Notes: generated by a model from the sequence alone, not told the origin. DNA of 51,906 nt from Oscillospiraceae bacterium (GCA_017519005.1 JAFWTG010000041.1:1-51906), one strand, 5' to 3'; numbered from the stretch's first letter, positions 23,392 to 32,832 are shown. Translations and numbers: made by a program.

Positions 23392-24177
23392 ATGCGAATT
23401 GACATCATGACGCTCTTTCCCGATACTGTGGGCGACGTGCTTTCGGAGTCCATCCTGGGCCGGGCCCAGGAGCGGGGCTTCATCGCCGTTCGCACCCACC
23501 AGATCCGGGACTACACCACCAACAAGCAGAACCAGGTGGACGACTACCCATACGGCGGCGGCCGCGGGGCCGTGATGCAGGCGGACCCTCTCTACCGCTG
23601 CTGGGCCCATATCTGTGAAGAAACCGGCGTCCGCCCGCATACGATTTATATGTCCCCCTGCGGTCAGGTCTTCGACCAGGGCCAGGCCCGCCGCCTGGCT
23701 GCCGACTATGAGAACCTGATCCTGGTCTGCGGCCACTACGAGGGGATCGACCAGCGCTTCATCGACGAGTGCGTGGACGAGGAGCTCTCCCTGGGCGATT
23801 TCGTCCTGACGGGCGGAGAGATCGCGGCCATGGCGATCACCGACGCGGTCTGCCGTCTGCTGCCGGGCGTGCTCTCGGACCCGGAATGCTTCGAGGAGGA
23901 GAGCCACTGGAACGGCCTGCTGGAATATCCCCAGTACAGCCGCCCCGCCGTCTGGCACGACCGCCCCGTGCCGGAGATCCTGACCTCCGGCGACCACGCC
24001 AAGGTGGCCCGCTGGCGGCGAAAGCAGTCCATTCTCCGCACCATGCGCCGCCGGCCGGACCTGTTTTCCAAGCTGCGCCTGCCCGACAAAACGAAAGCCG
24101 AAAAGAAATTCATTCAGGAACTGGAGGAGGAAGACCATGAATTCAAAGCTCGATACGCTGAAAACCTGGGTCGATGA
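23392..24177 (+). CDS. trmD: tRNA (guanine37-N1)-methyltransferase
   Basis: TrmD methylates G37 next to the anticodon using SAM and prevents frameshifting. The 261-residue length is normal. The trefoil-knot SPOUT domain contains MRIDIMTLFPD at the start, PYGGGRGAVMQADPLY (about 47-62), VCGHYEGIDQRFID (about 113-126) and the SLGDFVLTGGEIAA segment (about 133-146). The C-terminal helical domain holds HWNGLLEYPQYSRP (about 173-186). The final about 13 codons overlap the start of the Sir2 gene. In most Firmicutes rplS follows trmD. Here it is not present in the window. Confidence 0.97.
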   Translation: MRIDIMTLFPDTVGDVLSESILGRAQERGFIAVRTHQIRDYTTNKQNQVDDYPYGGGRGAVMQADPLYRCWAHICEETGVRPHTIYMSPCGQVFDQGQARRLAADYENLILVCGHYEGIDQRFIDECVDEELSLGDFVLTGGEIAAMAITDAVCRLLPGVLSDPECFEEESHWNGLLEYPQYSRPAVWHDRPVPEILTSGDHAKVARWRRKQSILRTMRRRPDLFSKLRLPDKTKAEKKFIQELEEEDHEFKARYAENLGR

Positions 24178-24853
24178 GGCCCAACGAATCGTCTTCTTCG
24201 GCGGCGCCGGGGTCTCCACCGAGAGCGGCATCCCCGATTTCCGCTCCGTGGACGGTCTCTACAACCAGAAGTTCAAGTATCCGCCGGAAACCATCATCTC
24301 CCACAGCTTCTTTGAGCGCAGGCCCGAGGAGTTCTTCGACTTCTACAAGGAGAAGATGCTGCCCCTGGGCTTCGAGCCCAACGTGACCCACAAGGTCCTG
24401 GCCCGCTGGGAGCGGGAGGGGAAGCTGCTGGCCGTGGTCACCCAGAACATCGACGGCCTGCACCAAAAGGCCGGCAGCCGGAACGTGCTGGAGCTCCACG
24501 GCTCCGTGCTGCGGAACTACTGCGTCCGCTGCCATAAGAGCTATTCCGCCGAGTTCGTCAAGAACAGCAAGGGCGTGCCCCTCTGTGACTGCGGCGGCGT
24601 CGTCAAGCCCGACGTGGTGCTCTACGAGGAGAGCCTGGACCAGGACGTGATGTACCGGGCCGCCCGGGCCATCTCCGAGGCGGACATGCTGATCGTGGGC
24701 GGTACCTCCCTGACCGTCTGGCCTGCGGCGGGCATGATCCGCTATTACCGCGGCAGCCGCCTGGTGCTGATCAACCGGGACGCCACGCCCTACGACGACG
24801 AGGCCGACCTGGTTCTCCACGAAAGCCTGGGCGAGGTCTTCCGGCAGCTTTAG
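24137..24853 (+). CDS. cobB: NAD-dependent protein deacylase, Sir2 family
   Basis: Sirtuin that removes acyl groups from lysines, using NAD. The 238 residues contain GGAGVSTESGIPDFRS (about 18-33), TQNIDGLHQKAG (about 100-111), the catalytic His in ELHGS (about 118-122) and a zinc site formed by CVRC and a CDC pair (about 128-131 and 152-154) in place of the usual second CxxC. The nucleotide-binding GGTSLTVWPAAG (about 191-202) is intact. The start codon lies 41 bases inside trmD, so the two are translationally coupled. No terminator is obvious after it. Confidence 0.93.
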   Translation: MNSKLDTLKTWVDEAQRIVFFGGAGVSTESGIPDFRSVDGLYNQKFKYPPETIISHSFFERRPEEFFDFYKEKMLPLGFEPNVTHKVLARWEREGKLLAVVTQNIDGLHQKAGSRNVLELHGSVLRNYCVRCHKSYSAEFVKNSKGVPLCDCGGVVKPDVVLYEESLDQDVMYRAARAISEADMLIVGGTSLTVWPAAGMIRYYRGSRLVLINRDATPYDDEADLVLHESLGEVFRQL

Positions 24854-25088
24854 AATTCGGATAAAACCAAAATAATTACCGTATATCCGGAAAAAACATA
24901 CATTTATTCATCATTTCGCCCAAAACAGAAGTGAATATTATTTGCGCATAAGTGGATAAAAAGCGACAAAAATGGGGGTTTTCCCTTCAAAACTTGTGGA
25001 AAAGAGCTGAGAACCCCCGAAAACATGCTTCGGAACATAGGAATATTCACAAAAATCCGTTAAATATTAAAAAAGTGTTAAATTGCAA
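24854..25088. other. AT-rich intergenic region
   Basis: This stretch is far richer in A and T than anything nearby and free of the dispersed repeat families. It holds a long-range hairpin GGGGGTTTTC...GAGAACCCCC (about 24974-25018), which could terminate or attenuate transcription, and no open frame of note. A promoter follows. Confidence 0.5.
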
Positions 25089-25117
25089 TTGAAAACCCGG
25101 CGTTTTTGTGCTACAAT
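25089..25117 (+). promoter_or_regulatory. Promoter for the first peptide-transporter operon
   Basis: TTGAAA (25089-25094), a 17-bp spacer and TACAAT (25112-25117), with a TGC extension. It lies 55 bases upstream of the membrane protein gene that leads the operon. Confidence 0.85.
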
Positions 25118-25171
25118 ACAGCATGAAAGTAAGGAAAAGGGGGCAGTCTGCCTCCGCTGCGGAGGGAACTG

Positions 25172-25717
25172 ATGCGCTCGAAACGCTATCTCAAGGACTA
25201 TCAGCTGACGCCGGAGGTCACAGCCAAGGGACGGCTCTCTCCGGTGGCCAGCTACGTGGGCGCGTACCACCGCTTCACCGCCGAGCCTGCGGAGCTGGCC
25301 CGGGCCAGACTGGCCTACGCGCTCCTGACCGCTGCCGCAGTCGTTCTGCTTTTCCTGCTGCTCTGGTTCAGCGACGTGATCGACCGGGAACGGCGTTTTC
25401 TGCTGCTGCCGATCACCTTCAACATCTTCCCGGCCTTCGGCACGGTGATGGGCGTGCTGCGGCTTCGCGGCGCGCCGGAGCGCATGACCCTGCGGCAGCG
25501 GGACCGGATCTGCAACCGGCTTCCGGCCTTCAGCTTCGGCTTTCTCGGGCTGGCGCTCCTGTCCGTTGCGGCCACTGCCGCCCAGCTGATTATCAACGGC
25601 GTCACGCTCCCCACAGCCCTCTACTGCGCCGACACACTGGTCCTCAGCGTGCTGTGCTTCTTCATCTTCCGGCTGCGCCGGGTCCTGAAGACCGAGGTAA
25701 TCACGGCTGCCGAATAA
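25172..25717 (+). CDS. Four-helix membrane protein of unknown function
   Basis: The 181-residue protein starts at ATG 25172, with GGAGG nine bases upstream. Four hydrophobic segments (about 48-68, 77-92, 116-136, 146-165) are preceded by a soluble N-terminus of about 45 residues, and Arg-rich loops suggest cytoplasmic ends. No family is recognised. It is directly followed (83 bases) by the binding-protein gene with only a leader hairpin between, so it is probably the first gene of operon 1 and could have an accessory role there. Confidence 0.65.
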   Translation: MRSKRYLKDYQLTPEVTAKGRLSPVASYVGAYHRFTAEPAELARARLAYALLTAAAVVLLFLLLWFSDVIDRERRFLLLPITFNIFPAFGTVMGVLRLRGAPERMTLRQRDRICNRLPAFSFGFLGLALLSVAATAAQLIINGVTLPTALYCADTLVLSVLCFFIFRLRRVLKTEVITAAE

Positions 25718-25741
25718 GCCCCGAAAGGGGAGACCCCAGCG

Positions 25742-25797
25742 ATATTTACGGCACAAGCGATTGAGCCGATAAATATAAATAATTTTAGGAGGAAACA
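25742..25797 (+). promoter_or_regulatory. Leader hairpin before the first binding-protein gene
   Basis: ATATTTACGGC (25742-25752) pairs with GCCGATAAATAT (25765-25776), one bulged A. Then comes AAATAATTTTAGGAGGAAA, the ribosome-binding site. The same arrangement precedes the second binding-protein gene at 34621-34675. Confidence 0.6.
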
Positions 25798-25800
25798 TCT

Positions 25801-28176
25801 ATGACCAATCTCAAGCGGCTTCTTGCGGTTCTGCTGGTCGTCGTGATGGTTGCCGCTCTGTTCGCAGGCTGCACCGGCGAGACCAAGCCTTCCGACACGA
25901 AACCCCAGGCTGACACCACCCCTGTTGACACGAAGAAGCCTGACGACAGCACCCCCCCTGAAACCACCCCTGCCACCACTGAGCCCGCGCAGCCCAAGAA
26001 CGACACCCTGGTCGTTGCCACCAGCTCCATGGAGCAGAAGTTCAGCCCCTTCTTCTACACCACCGTGTACGACGGAGACATTGCCAATCTGGTTACCGGC
26101 TACCTGCTGAGCTCTGACCGTGAGGGCAACATGCTCCTCAACGCCATGGAGGGTGAGACCCGCGCCTACAACGGCGTCGACTACACCTACTACACCATGG
26201 CCAACTGCGAGGTCACCCAGAACGACGACGGCACCGTTGATTACGACCTGACGATGCGCGACGACATCAAGTTCTCCGACGGCAGCCCCGCCACCATCGA
26301 CGACGTTATCTTCGGCATCTACGTCATGGCTGACCCCACCTATGACGGCTCCTCCACCATCTACTCCATCCCCATCGAGGGCATGGACGAGTACCGCTCC
26401 GGCATGGAAGCCCGCGGCGACGTCATCCTCGCTGCCGGCCCCGACGGCTACACCGAAAACGAGTTCTACACCGAAGAGCAGTACAACGAATTCTGGACCT
26501 ACTACAACGAGAACGCCGGCGCTGATTTCGCCAAGGAAATCTGCGACTACTGCATCGGCCACGGCTACAACGCTCCCGACGACTCCGTCGCCGCCTGCGC
26601 TGCCAACTGGGGCTTTGAGCTGGCTGAAGACGCCGACTACCAGGCCTTCTGGGAAGCCATCGTTGCCGCCTACGACACCGTCGAGGAGGCTGAGGCCACT
26701 GAGTCCGCCGGCTCCGACCGTCTTGGCCTGACCAAGAACGCTCTGGGTGCCGACTACATGGCCGGCGTTGCCACCGGCACCGGCGCCGACAACATCTCCG
26801 GCGTCATCAAGACCGGCGACTACAGCCTGCGCATCCACTGCACCAAGTTCGACGCCACCGCCATCTACAGCATGGGCTTCCCCGTTGCGCCTCTGGCCTA
26901 CTACGGCGACGCCTCCCTGTACAACTACGACGCCAACCAGTTCGGCTTCCCCAAGGGCGACCTCCGCATTGTGAAGGACAAGACCACTCAGCCCATGGGC
27001 TGCGGTCCCTACGTCTACAAGGGCTACGCCAACAGCGTCGCTTCTCTCGAGGCCAACCCCAACTACTTCAAGGGCGAGCCCAAGATCAAGAACGTCAAGT
27101 ATCAGGAATCCGTTGACTCCGACTACATCCCCGGCATCCAGGCCGGCAACTTCGACATCGCTTCTCCCTCTCTGAACGACACTGTCGTGGAGTCCATCAA
27201 GAAGGGCAACTCCAACGGCGAGCTCGAGGGCGACGTCCTCACCACCAAGCTGGTTGACTACCGCGGCTACGGCTACCTGGGCATCAACGGCAACCGCGTC
27301 AGCGTCGGCGGCGACGGCACCAGCCAGGAGTCCAAGTACCTCCGCCTGGCCATCATGACCGTCATGTCCATCTGCCGTGACACCGTCATCGCCTCCTACT
27401 ACGGCGACCGCGCCGCCGTGATCCAGTACCCCATCTCCAACACCTCCTGGGCCGCTCCCCGTCCCACCGACGAGGGCTACCACAACGCCTACTCCCTGGA
27501 CGTGAACGGCGATCCCATCTACACCGACGACATGAGCGAAGAGGATAAGTACGAGGCCGCCACCAAGGCCGCTGCCGCTTACCTCGAGGCCGCCGGCTAC
27601 ACCTTCGGCGAGGACGGCAAGATCACCGCTGCTCCCGAGGGCGCCAAGGGCCTGTCCGAAGAGGACTCCTGGGAAGTCATGATCCCCGGCCAGGGCCAGC
27701 AGGACCACCCCGCCTACGGCATCGCCGTCAAGGCCAAGGAGCTCCTGGGCAACATCGGCTTCGTGATCCGCATCAACGACGTCGGCACCTCCGTCTGGAA
27801 CGCCCAGCTGAACGCCAACACCGCTGATATGTGGGCCGCCGCCTGGCAGTCCAGCGCTGACCCCGACATGTACCAGGTCTACCACAGCTCCAATGCCAAC
27901 GGCCAGGGCACCAACTCCAACCACTACCAGATTCAGGATCCCGAACTGGACGAGATCATTCTCGAGGCTCGTTCCTCCGCTGACAACACCTACCGTAAGG
28001 CCGCTTACAAGGAAGCTCTCGAGATCATCCTCTCCTGGGGCGTTGAGCTGCCTCTGTACCAGAGAAAGGACGCCACCGTCTTCTCCACCGAGCGCGTGAA
28101 CGTTGACACTCTGCCCACCGACCTGACCCCGTTCTACGGCTGGGCTGACGAGATCCAGAACCTGGAGCTCAACTAA
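25801..28176 (+). CDS. Peptide ABC transporter substrate-binding lipoprotein, operon 1
   Basis: This 791-residue SBP_bac_5-family protein captures peptides (or another small solute) outside the membrane. A lipoprotein signal ends at the lipobox FAGC (Cys24). A Thr/Pro/Asp spacer (about 25-62) follows, then the binding fold in normal order, from DTLVVATSSMEQKFSPFFY to WGVELPLYQRKDATVFSTERV near the end. It is longer than typical family members (500-550) because of an acidic insertion near residues 185-325. Codon use is extremely biased, suggesting very high expression. It is followed by two hairpins, then the permeases. Substrate specificity cannot be read from the sequence. Confidence 0.9.
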   Translation: MTNLKRLLAVLLVVVMVAALFAGCTGETKPSDTKPQADTTPVDTKKPDDSTPPETTPATTEPAQPKNDTLVVATSSMEQKFSPFFYTTVYDGDIANLVTGYLLSSDREGNMLLNAMEGETRAYNGVDYTYYTMANCEVTQNDDGTVDYDLTMRDDIKFSDGSPATIDDVIFGIYVMADPTYDGSSTIYSIPIEGMDEYRSGMEARGDVILAAGPDGYTENEFYTEEQYNEFWTYYNENAGADFAKEICDYCIGHGYNAPDDSVAACAANWGFELAEDADYQAFWEAIVAAYDTVEEAEATESAGSDRLGLTKNALGADYMAGVATGTGADNISGVIKTGDYSLRIHCTKFDATAIYSMGFPVAPLAYYGDASLYNYDANQFGFPKGDLRIVKDKTTQPMGCGPYVYKGYANSVASLEANPNYFKGEPKIKNVKYQESVDSDYIPGIQAGNFDIASPSLNDTVVESIKKGNSNGELEGDVLTTKLVDYRGYGYLGINGNRVSVGGDGTSQESKYLRLAIMTVMSICRDTVIASYYGDRAAVIQYPISNTSWAAPRPTDEGYHNAYSLDVNGDPIYTDDMSEEDKYEAATKAAAAYLEAAGYTFGEDGKITAAPEGAKGLSEEDSWEVMIPGQGQQDHPAYGIAVKAKELLGNIGFVIRINDVGTSVWNAQLNANTADMWAAAWQSSADPDMYQVYHSSNANGQGTNSNHYQIQDPELDEIILEARSSADNTYRKAAYKEALEIILSWGVELPLYQRKDATVFSTERVNVDTLPTDLTPFYGWADEIQNLELN

Positions 28177-28216
28177 TCTACGTCCATCTTGCGTAATTCA
28201 TGAAACATAGCGCAGG

Positions 28217-28295
28217 CCGGAGGGGGCCCCGCCCCCTCCGGTTTGCCCAAAAGGGAAGCGCCGATCCCTCTCAGTGAATGATCGGCGCTTTTCTT
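28217..28295 (+). terminator. Two consecutive hairpins after the binding-protein gene
   Basis: CCGGAGGGGG/CCCCCTCCGG followed by TTT (28217-28244), then a classical terminator AGCGCCGATC/GATCGGCGCT followed by TTTCTT (28257-28295). Both lie inside the operon and would limit permease expression relative to the binding protein. Confidence 0.8.
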
Positions 28296-28331
28296 AGCTG
28301 TAAAACAAAGGAAAGAGACGGTGAATCTCAC

Positions 28332-29324
28332 ATGCTGAAGTACTCCCTCAAACGTTTGCTTTACAGCGCGATCATCCTGATCTTCGTCATGTTCATCATC
28401 TATACGCTGATGTACGTGATGCCCGGCAACTACGTGCAGACCAAGGCCATGGAGCTTGCTACGAAGCCCGGCGCCACTAAGAGCGCCGACGAATGGCTGG
28501 AGGACCTGAACCGGCAGTACGGTATGGATCAGGGCTTGATTAAGGGCTACTTTACCTGGCTCAAAAGCGCTGTGCATTTGGATTTTGGCGACAGCTGGAA
28601 GTGGAACAAGGCCTGTACGCAGGTGTTCTCCGAGCGTATCTGGTACAGCTTCGCGCTGAACGTCGTCACCATGTTCCTGGAAATTCTCATTGCCATCCCC
28701 CTCGGCATCCATGCGGCCAGAAACCAGTACGGTTTCTCCGACTATTTCGCCACCGTGTTTTCCATGGTATGTATTTCCATGCCATCCTTCTTCCTTATAA
28801 CTGTCCTGAAGCTGGTCTTCGCCGTGAAGCTCAAATGGGTAGACCTTACCGGCATGATAGACCCACGCATACACGACAGCCTTTCTGACTTTGGAAAATT
28901 CCTCGATATCGCAAAACACTACGTTTTGCCGGTCATAACCATCACGGTCATCTCCATCGGCAGCCTGATGCGTTATACTCGTACAAATATGCTGGAGGTC
29001 CTGTCCTCCGACTACATCCGCACCGCCCGGGCCAAGGGCGTGCCGGAGCGGAAGGTCATCTACTCCCACGCCTTCCGCAACACGCTGATCCCCCTGATCA
29101 CCATTCTGGGCGGCTCCCTGGTGAGCCTCTTCTCCGGCGCCATCATCACCGAGCAGCTCTTCGGTCTCACCGGCATCGGCCAGGCCTCCTATCAATCCAT
29201 GGTGGTGGGCGACATCCCCTTCACCATGTTCTATCTGATGTTCATTTCCATCCTGACGCTTCTGGGCAACCTGCTGGCGGATCTGCTCTACGCCGCGGCC
29301 GACCCCCGCGTCCGTCTGTCCTAA
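28332..29324 (+). CDS. Peptide ABC transporter permease, DppB/OppB type, operon 1
   Basis: This 330-residue inner-membrane permease has a first helix at about 9-29, a soluble loop (about 30-105) and five further helices. The ABC-binding EAA loop is in the form EVLSSDYIRTARAKGVPERKVIYSHAFRNTLIPL (spread over about 220-255). The C-terminal GAIITEQLFGLTGIGQASYQSM is typical of DppB. The length is normal. I start at ATG 28332 instead of the upstream ATG at 28278, because the latter lies within the terminator stem. The next permease starts 12 bases downstream after AAGGAGG. Confidence 0.92.
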   Translation: MLKYSLKRLLYSAIILIFVMFIIYTLMYVMPGNYVQTKAMELATKPGATKSADEWLEDLNRQYGMDQGLIKGYFTWLKSAVHLDFGDSWKWNKACTQVFSERIWYSFALNVVTMFLEILIAIPLGIHAARNQYGFSDYFATVFSMVCISMPSFFLITVLKLVFAVKLKWVDLTGMIDPRIHDSLSDFGKFLDIAKHYVLPVITITVISIGSLMRYTRTNMLEVLSSDYIRTARAKGVPERKVIYSHAFRNTLIPLITILGGSLVSLFSGAIITEQLFGLTGIGQASYQSMVVGDIPFTMFYLMFISILTLLGNLLADLLYAAADPRVRLS

Positions 29325-29336
29325 GGAGGTGCGCTC

Positions 29337-31577
29337 ATGGCTTCTTATAATCTGAATGAGATCCTGAAAAAGCGCGCCGCCCTGAAGAACAAGGACGAGA
29401 AGAAGGAAATGGATCTGGGCGACACCGCCCGCGTCAAGGTCCTGTCCCCCATGCGCCAGGTCATGAAGCGCTTTATGCGCAACCGTCTGGCCATCTTCGG
29501 CACCGTGACCCTGATCATCATGTTCGCCTTCGCCTTCCTGGGTCCCCTGTTCTACGCCTACGGCCAGGACGAGGTCATCTACAAATACGACAGCATGATC
29601 GCACCCTATGCCTTCGTGCAGCAGCGCACCGAATACACCGGCTATACCCTGAATCCGGAGATCAAGTACAACCGTTCCGCCGTGGCCAAGACCAACTCCA
29701 ACATCAACAGCATGGTCAGGGCCGGGCAGACCAGCATGGTCTTCCAGGGGCAGGACGGAAAGCTCTACGTGCTCAACAACGAGGCCGAGAGCACCTACAC
29801 CCTGTCCCAGGGCGAGCCCGCGAAGGCGGCCGCCTTCGGCTCCGGCCCCGTGAAGGTCGGTCTCTACGACGGCGTCAAGAAGACGGTGAAGTACGAGCAC
29901 GAGGACCTGGGCGAGGCCTTCCGTCAGGCCGCGCAGGATAACTGCAAGGGCAAGGGCGGCAGCTTTGAGTTCGAAGGCAAGACCTACAGCTTTAAGCCCG
30001 GCTCCGCCAAAAAGACCTTCGACATCTTCGCGGAGGCCGACGAGAGCTTCCGCTACTACGGCGAGAACCTGGGCACGGCCTTTGAGACCGCCGCGCAGGC
30101 GGCCAAGGTGGGCGAGATCTTCGAGTTCAACGGCAGGAAATACGCGGTCCTCTCCCCCGAGAAGGACAACTATGAGGTCCACACTCTGGATGGGATCGAG
30201 CCCTTCATGGTCTACACGCAGTACGCCTTCGACACCTGCGTCACGTCCCTGCCCCTGAGCGACTCCTTCAAGCTGGGCGCTCTGACGGCGATTTACGGCG
30301 AGGGCAGCTTCGAGGCCGAGGCCATCGTCAACACGGAGGCCTTCCAGAAGGAGCTTGCCGATAAGGCCATCGCGGCCCAGCAGAACACCCACGTGGACGT
30401 GAATCCCGTCGGGGAGGACGAGCCCGCTCCGGAAGCCCAGGATACCGAGGCTCCCGCGGAGACCGGCGAAGGGGAAGTCAGTCCCGAGGGCGCGGTCTTC
30501 GTCAACGCCAGATTCACCGTCGCTCCCTCTGCGGAGCGGGCGGGCGTGCTGGTCATCTCCACCGAGGACGGCACCCCCTACGCCGAGCTGAACACCCTGG
30601 TGGCCCGCCGCTCCAACGGCAACGACACCATGGACCTGGATCTGAAGCATGCCGTGCGCGATCACATCATGCACATGCTGGAGACCAATGCCCAGTCCGA
30701 GAATCTGACCTATCAGATCCCCCGGCAGGACGACAAGGGCAGAAACGTCTACGACGAGGAAGGCAAGCTCCTCTACGAGGAGTCCGAAATGACCGTTGCC
30801 CGCCGCACCGCGAACGAGTTCGTCGTCAACGCCGAGCAGACCCGTCAGTTCATCGATAAGTACGCAAGCCCGTCCTCGGCCCACGTCATGGGCACCGACG
30901 GCGACGGCTTCGACGTTCTGGCCCGTATCATGTACGGCGGCCGGATATCCCTGATGGTCGGCTTCGTGGTCGTGTTCCTGGAGTGCTTCCTGGGCATCAT
31001 CATGGGCGGACTGGCCGGCTTCTTCGGCGGCTGGGTGGACAACCTGGTCATGCGTCTGGTGGATATCTTCTACTGCCTGCCCTTCATGCCCATTATGATC
31101 ATCGTCGGCGCCATGATGGACGCCAGCCGCATGGACGTGTACATCCGCCTCTTCGTCCTGATGGCCGCCATGGGCATCATGGGCTGGGCCGGCATCGCCC
31201 GTCTGGTCCGCGGCCAGATCCTGTCCCTGCGCGAGCAGGAGTTCATGACCGCCGCCGAGGCCACCGGCCTTCCCACCACCCGCCGGATCTTCCGCCACCT
31301 GGTTCCCAACGTCATGCCGCAGCTGATCGTCTCCGCCACCATGGGCCTGGGCTCCACCATCCTTTCCGAGTCCACCCTGTCCTTCCTGGGCCTGGGCGTC
31401 AAGCACCCCATGGCCACCTGGGGCTCGATGATCAACTCCGTTGCCAGCGCCGCTGCCATGGAGCAGTACGCTTACATCTGGATCCCTGTGGGTCTGCTGA
31501 TCTGCTTCACCGTTATCGCCTTCAACTTCGTGGGCGACGGTCTGCGTGACGCCTTCGACCCCAAGGCCAAGCGATAA
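29337..31577 (+). CDS. Peptide ABC transporter permease, DppC/OppC type, with a giant extracytoplasmic insert
   Basis: At 746 residues this is more than twice the usual DppC length (about 300). The first helix (about 53-75) and the C-terminal permease core (about 530-745, with LSLREQEFMTAAEATGLPTTRRIFRHLVPNVMP as the EAA loop) are standard. Between them lie about 440 extra residues that must face outside. They include an internal duplication (LGEAFRQAAQ...SFEFEGKTYSF at about 189-220 and LGTAFETAAQ...IFEFNGRKYAV at about 242-272) and an acidic Pro/Glu/Ala linker (about 360-385). The inserted region may contact the binding protein or the substrate. That is inference. The gene is intact and in operon order. 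Confidence 0.9.
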   Translation: MASYNLNEILKKRAALKNKDEKKEMDLGDTARVKVLSPMRQVMKRFMRNRLAIFGTVTLIIMFAFAFLGPLFYAYGQDEVIYKYDSMIAPYAFVQQRTEYTGYTLNPEIKYNRSAVAKTNSNINSMVRAGQTSMVFQGQDGKLYVLNNEAESTYTLSQGEPAKAAAFGSGPVKVGLYDGVKKTVKYEHEDLGEAFRQAAQDNCKGKGGSFEFEGKTYSFKPGSAKKTFDIFAEADESFRYYGENLGTAFETAAQAAKVGEIFEFNGRKYAVLSPEKDNYEVHTLDGIEPFMVYTQYAFDTCVTSLPLSDSFKLGALTAIYGEGSFEAEAIVNTEAFQKELADKAIAAQQNTHVDVNPVGEDEPAPEAQDTEAPAETGEGEVSPEGAVFVNARFTVAPSAERAGVLVISTEDGTPYAELNTLVARRSNGNDTMDLDLKHAVRDHIMHMLETNAQSENLTYQIPRQDDKGRNVYDEEGKLLYEESEMTVARRTANEFVVNAEQTRQFIDKYASPSSAHVMGTDGDGFDVLARIMYGGRISLMVGFVVVFLECFLGIIMGGLAGFFGGWVDNLVMRLVDIFYCLPFMPIMIIVGAMMDASRMDVYIRLFVLMAAMGIMGWAGIARLVRGQILSLREQEFMTAAEATGLPTTRRIFRHLVPNVMPQLIVSATMGLGSTILSESTLSFLGLGVKHPMATWGSMINSVASAAAMEQYAYIWIPVGLLICFTVIAFNFVGDGLRDAFDPKAKR

Positions 31578-31590
31578 GGAGGTTTTTGAA

Positions 31591-32832
31591 ATGGCGAACG
31601 ACGAAATGAAGAAAACCTCCCAGGTCGGGGAAGCCAAGGCCAAGGAGCCCAAGAAGAAAACTTCTTACATCTCCGCCAAGGAATCCCGCCGCATCACCAA
31701 GTTCAACCGCAAGATCACCAAGAAGCTGGAGCACGACCGCGAGGAGGCCGGCAAGGACCCCGCCTACTACACCACCAGGATGCGCGACCCCAACAACGTG
31801 GTGGAGTTCGACAACATGTGCACCTACTTCTTCTCCGACGTGGGCACCGTCAAGGCCGTGGACGGCATCTCCTTTGACGTCCCCAAGTGCTCCACCGTGG
31901 GCGTCGTGGGCGAGTCCGGCTGCGGCAAGTCCGTCACCTCTCTGTCGCTGATGCAGCTGCTGCAGCGGCCCTCCGGCCAGACGGTCGGCGGCGAGATCCG
32001 CCTCAACATGGGCGACGGCACCGCGCTGAACATCGTCAACACGCCCGTGGAGAAGATGCAGGAGCTCCGCGGCAACTACATCTCCATGATCTTCCAGGAG
32101 CCCATGACCGCCCTGAACCCGGTGTTCCGCATCGGCCGCCAGGTCAACGAGGTCATCGAGCTCCACAACCCCGAAATGTCCGAGGAAGAGGTCAAGGCCC
32201 GCACCATGGAAATGCTGGAGCTGGTCGGCATCGCCAACAAGGAGGGCGTCTATGAGATGTACCCCCACGAGCTCTCCGGCGGCATGCGGCAGCGTGTCTG
32301 CATCGCCATCGCCCTGGCCTGCCGGCCCGGCCTGATCATTGCAGACGAGCCCACCACCGCCCTGGACGTGACCATCCAGGCCCAGATCCTGGACCTGCTC
32401 CAGAACCTGAAGGACAAGATCAACTCCTCCATCATGCTGATTACCCACGACCTGGGCGTCGTGGCCGGCATGGCGGACTACGTGGTGGTCATGTACGCGG
32501 GCCGCGTCATTGAGAAGGGCACCGCCGACGACATCTTCCACCATCCCGCCCACCCCTACACCATCGGCCTGATGAAGTCCAAGCCGGTGGTCGGCAAGAA
32601 GGTGGAGGCGCTCTACAACATCCCCGGCGCGGTTCCCAACCCGGTGGATATGCCCAACTACTGCTATTTCCGGGACCGCTGCGAAATGCACTGCGAGCAG
32701 TGCGCCGGCAAGTACCCCCCCGAAATCCGGATCAGCGATACCCACGTGGTCTCCTGCTACCGCTACATCGATGAGGGCACGGTCCTGGGCTACCCGAAAA
32801 CTGTGGACGTGGAGGGATTGTTAAATGGCTGA
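31591..32832 (+). CDS. Peptide ABC transporter ATPase, DppD/OppD type, operon 1
   Basis: A 413-residue ATP-binding subunit starting at ATG 31591 (AAGGAGG upstream). The Walker A motif GESGCGKS (about 107-114), Q-loop [10 protein letters not shown] (about 167), signature LSGGMRQR (about 228-235), Walker B IIADEPTT and His-loop ITHDLG are all present. The C-terminal OppD/DppD domain has a cysteine cluster ([14 protein letters not shown], about 358-371) typical of the iron-sulfur-type peptide ABC ATPases. An unusual Lys/Glu-rich extension of about 70 residues precedes the domain. The stop overlaps the next start by eight bases. Confidence 0.93.
   Translation: MANDEMKKTSQVGEAKAKEPKKKTSYISAKESRRITKFNRKITKKLEHDREEAGKDPAYYTTRMRDPNNVVEFDNMCTYFFSDVGTVKAVDGISFDVPKCSTVGVVGESGCGKSVTSLSLMQLLQRPSGQTVGGEIRLNMGDGTALNIVNTPVEKMQELRGNYISMIFQEPMTALNPVFRIGRQVNEVIELHNPEMSEEEVKARTMEMLELVGIANKEGVYEMYPHELSGGMRQRVCIAIALACRPGLIIADEPTTALDVTIQAQILDLLQNLKDKINSSIMLITHDLGVVAGMADYVVVMYAGRVIEKGTADDIFHHPAHPYTIGLMKSKPVVGKKVEALYNIPGAVPNPVDMPNYCYFRDRCEMHCEQCAGKYPPEIRISDTHVVSCYRYIDEGTVLGYPKTVDVEGLLNG

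Noticed and set aside
28173-31652. A 1159-codon open frame on the minus strand over operon 1
   Set aside because: Same cause: it is antisense to the two permease genes and gives composition-driven sequence. The 767-codon frame at 25621-27924 and the 729-codon frame at 34680-36869 are rejected for the same reason.
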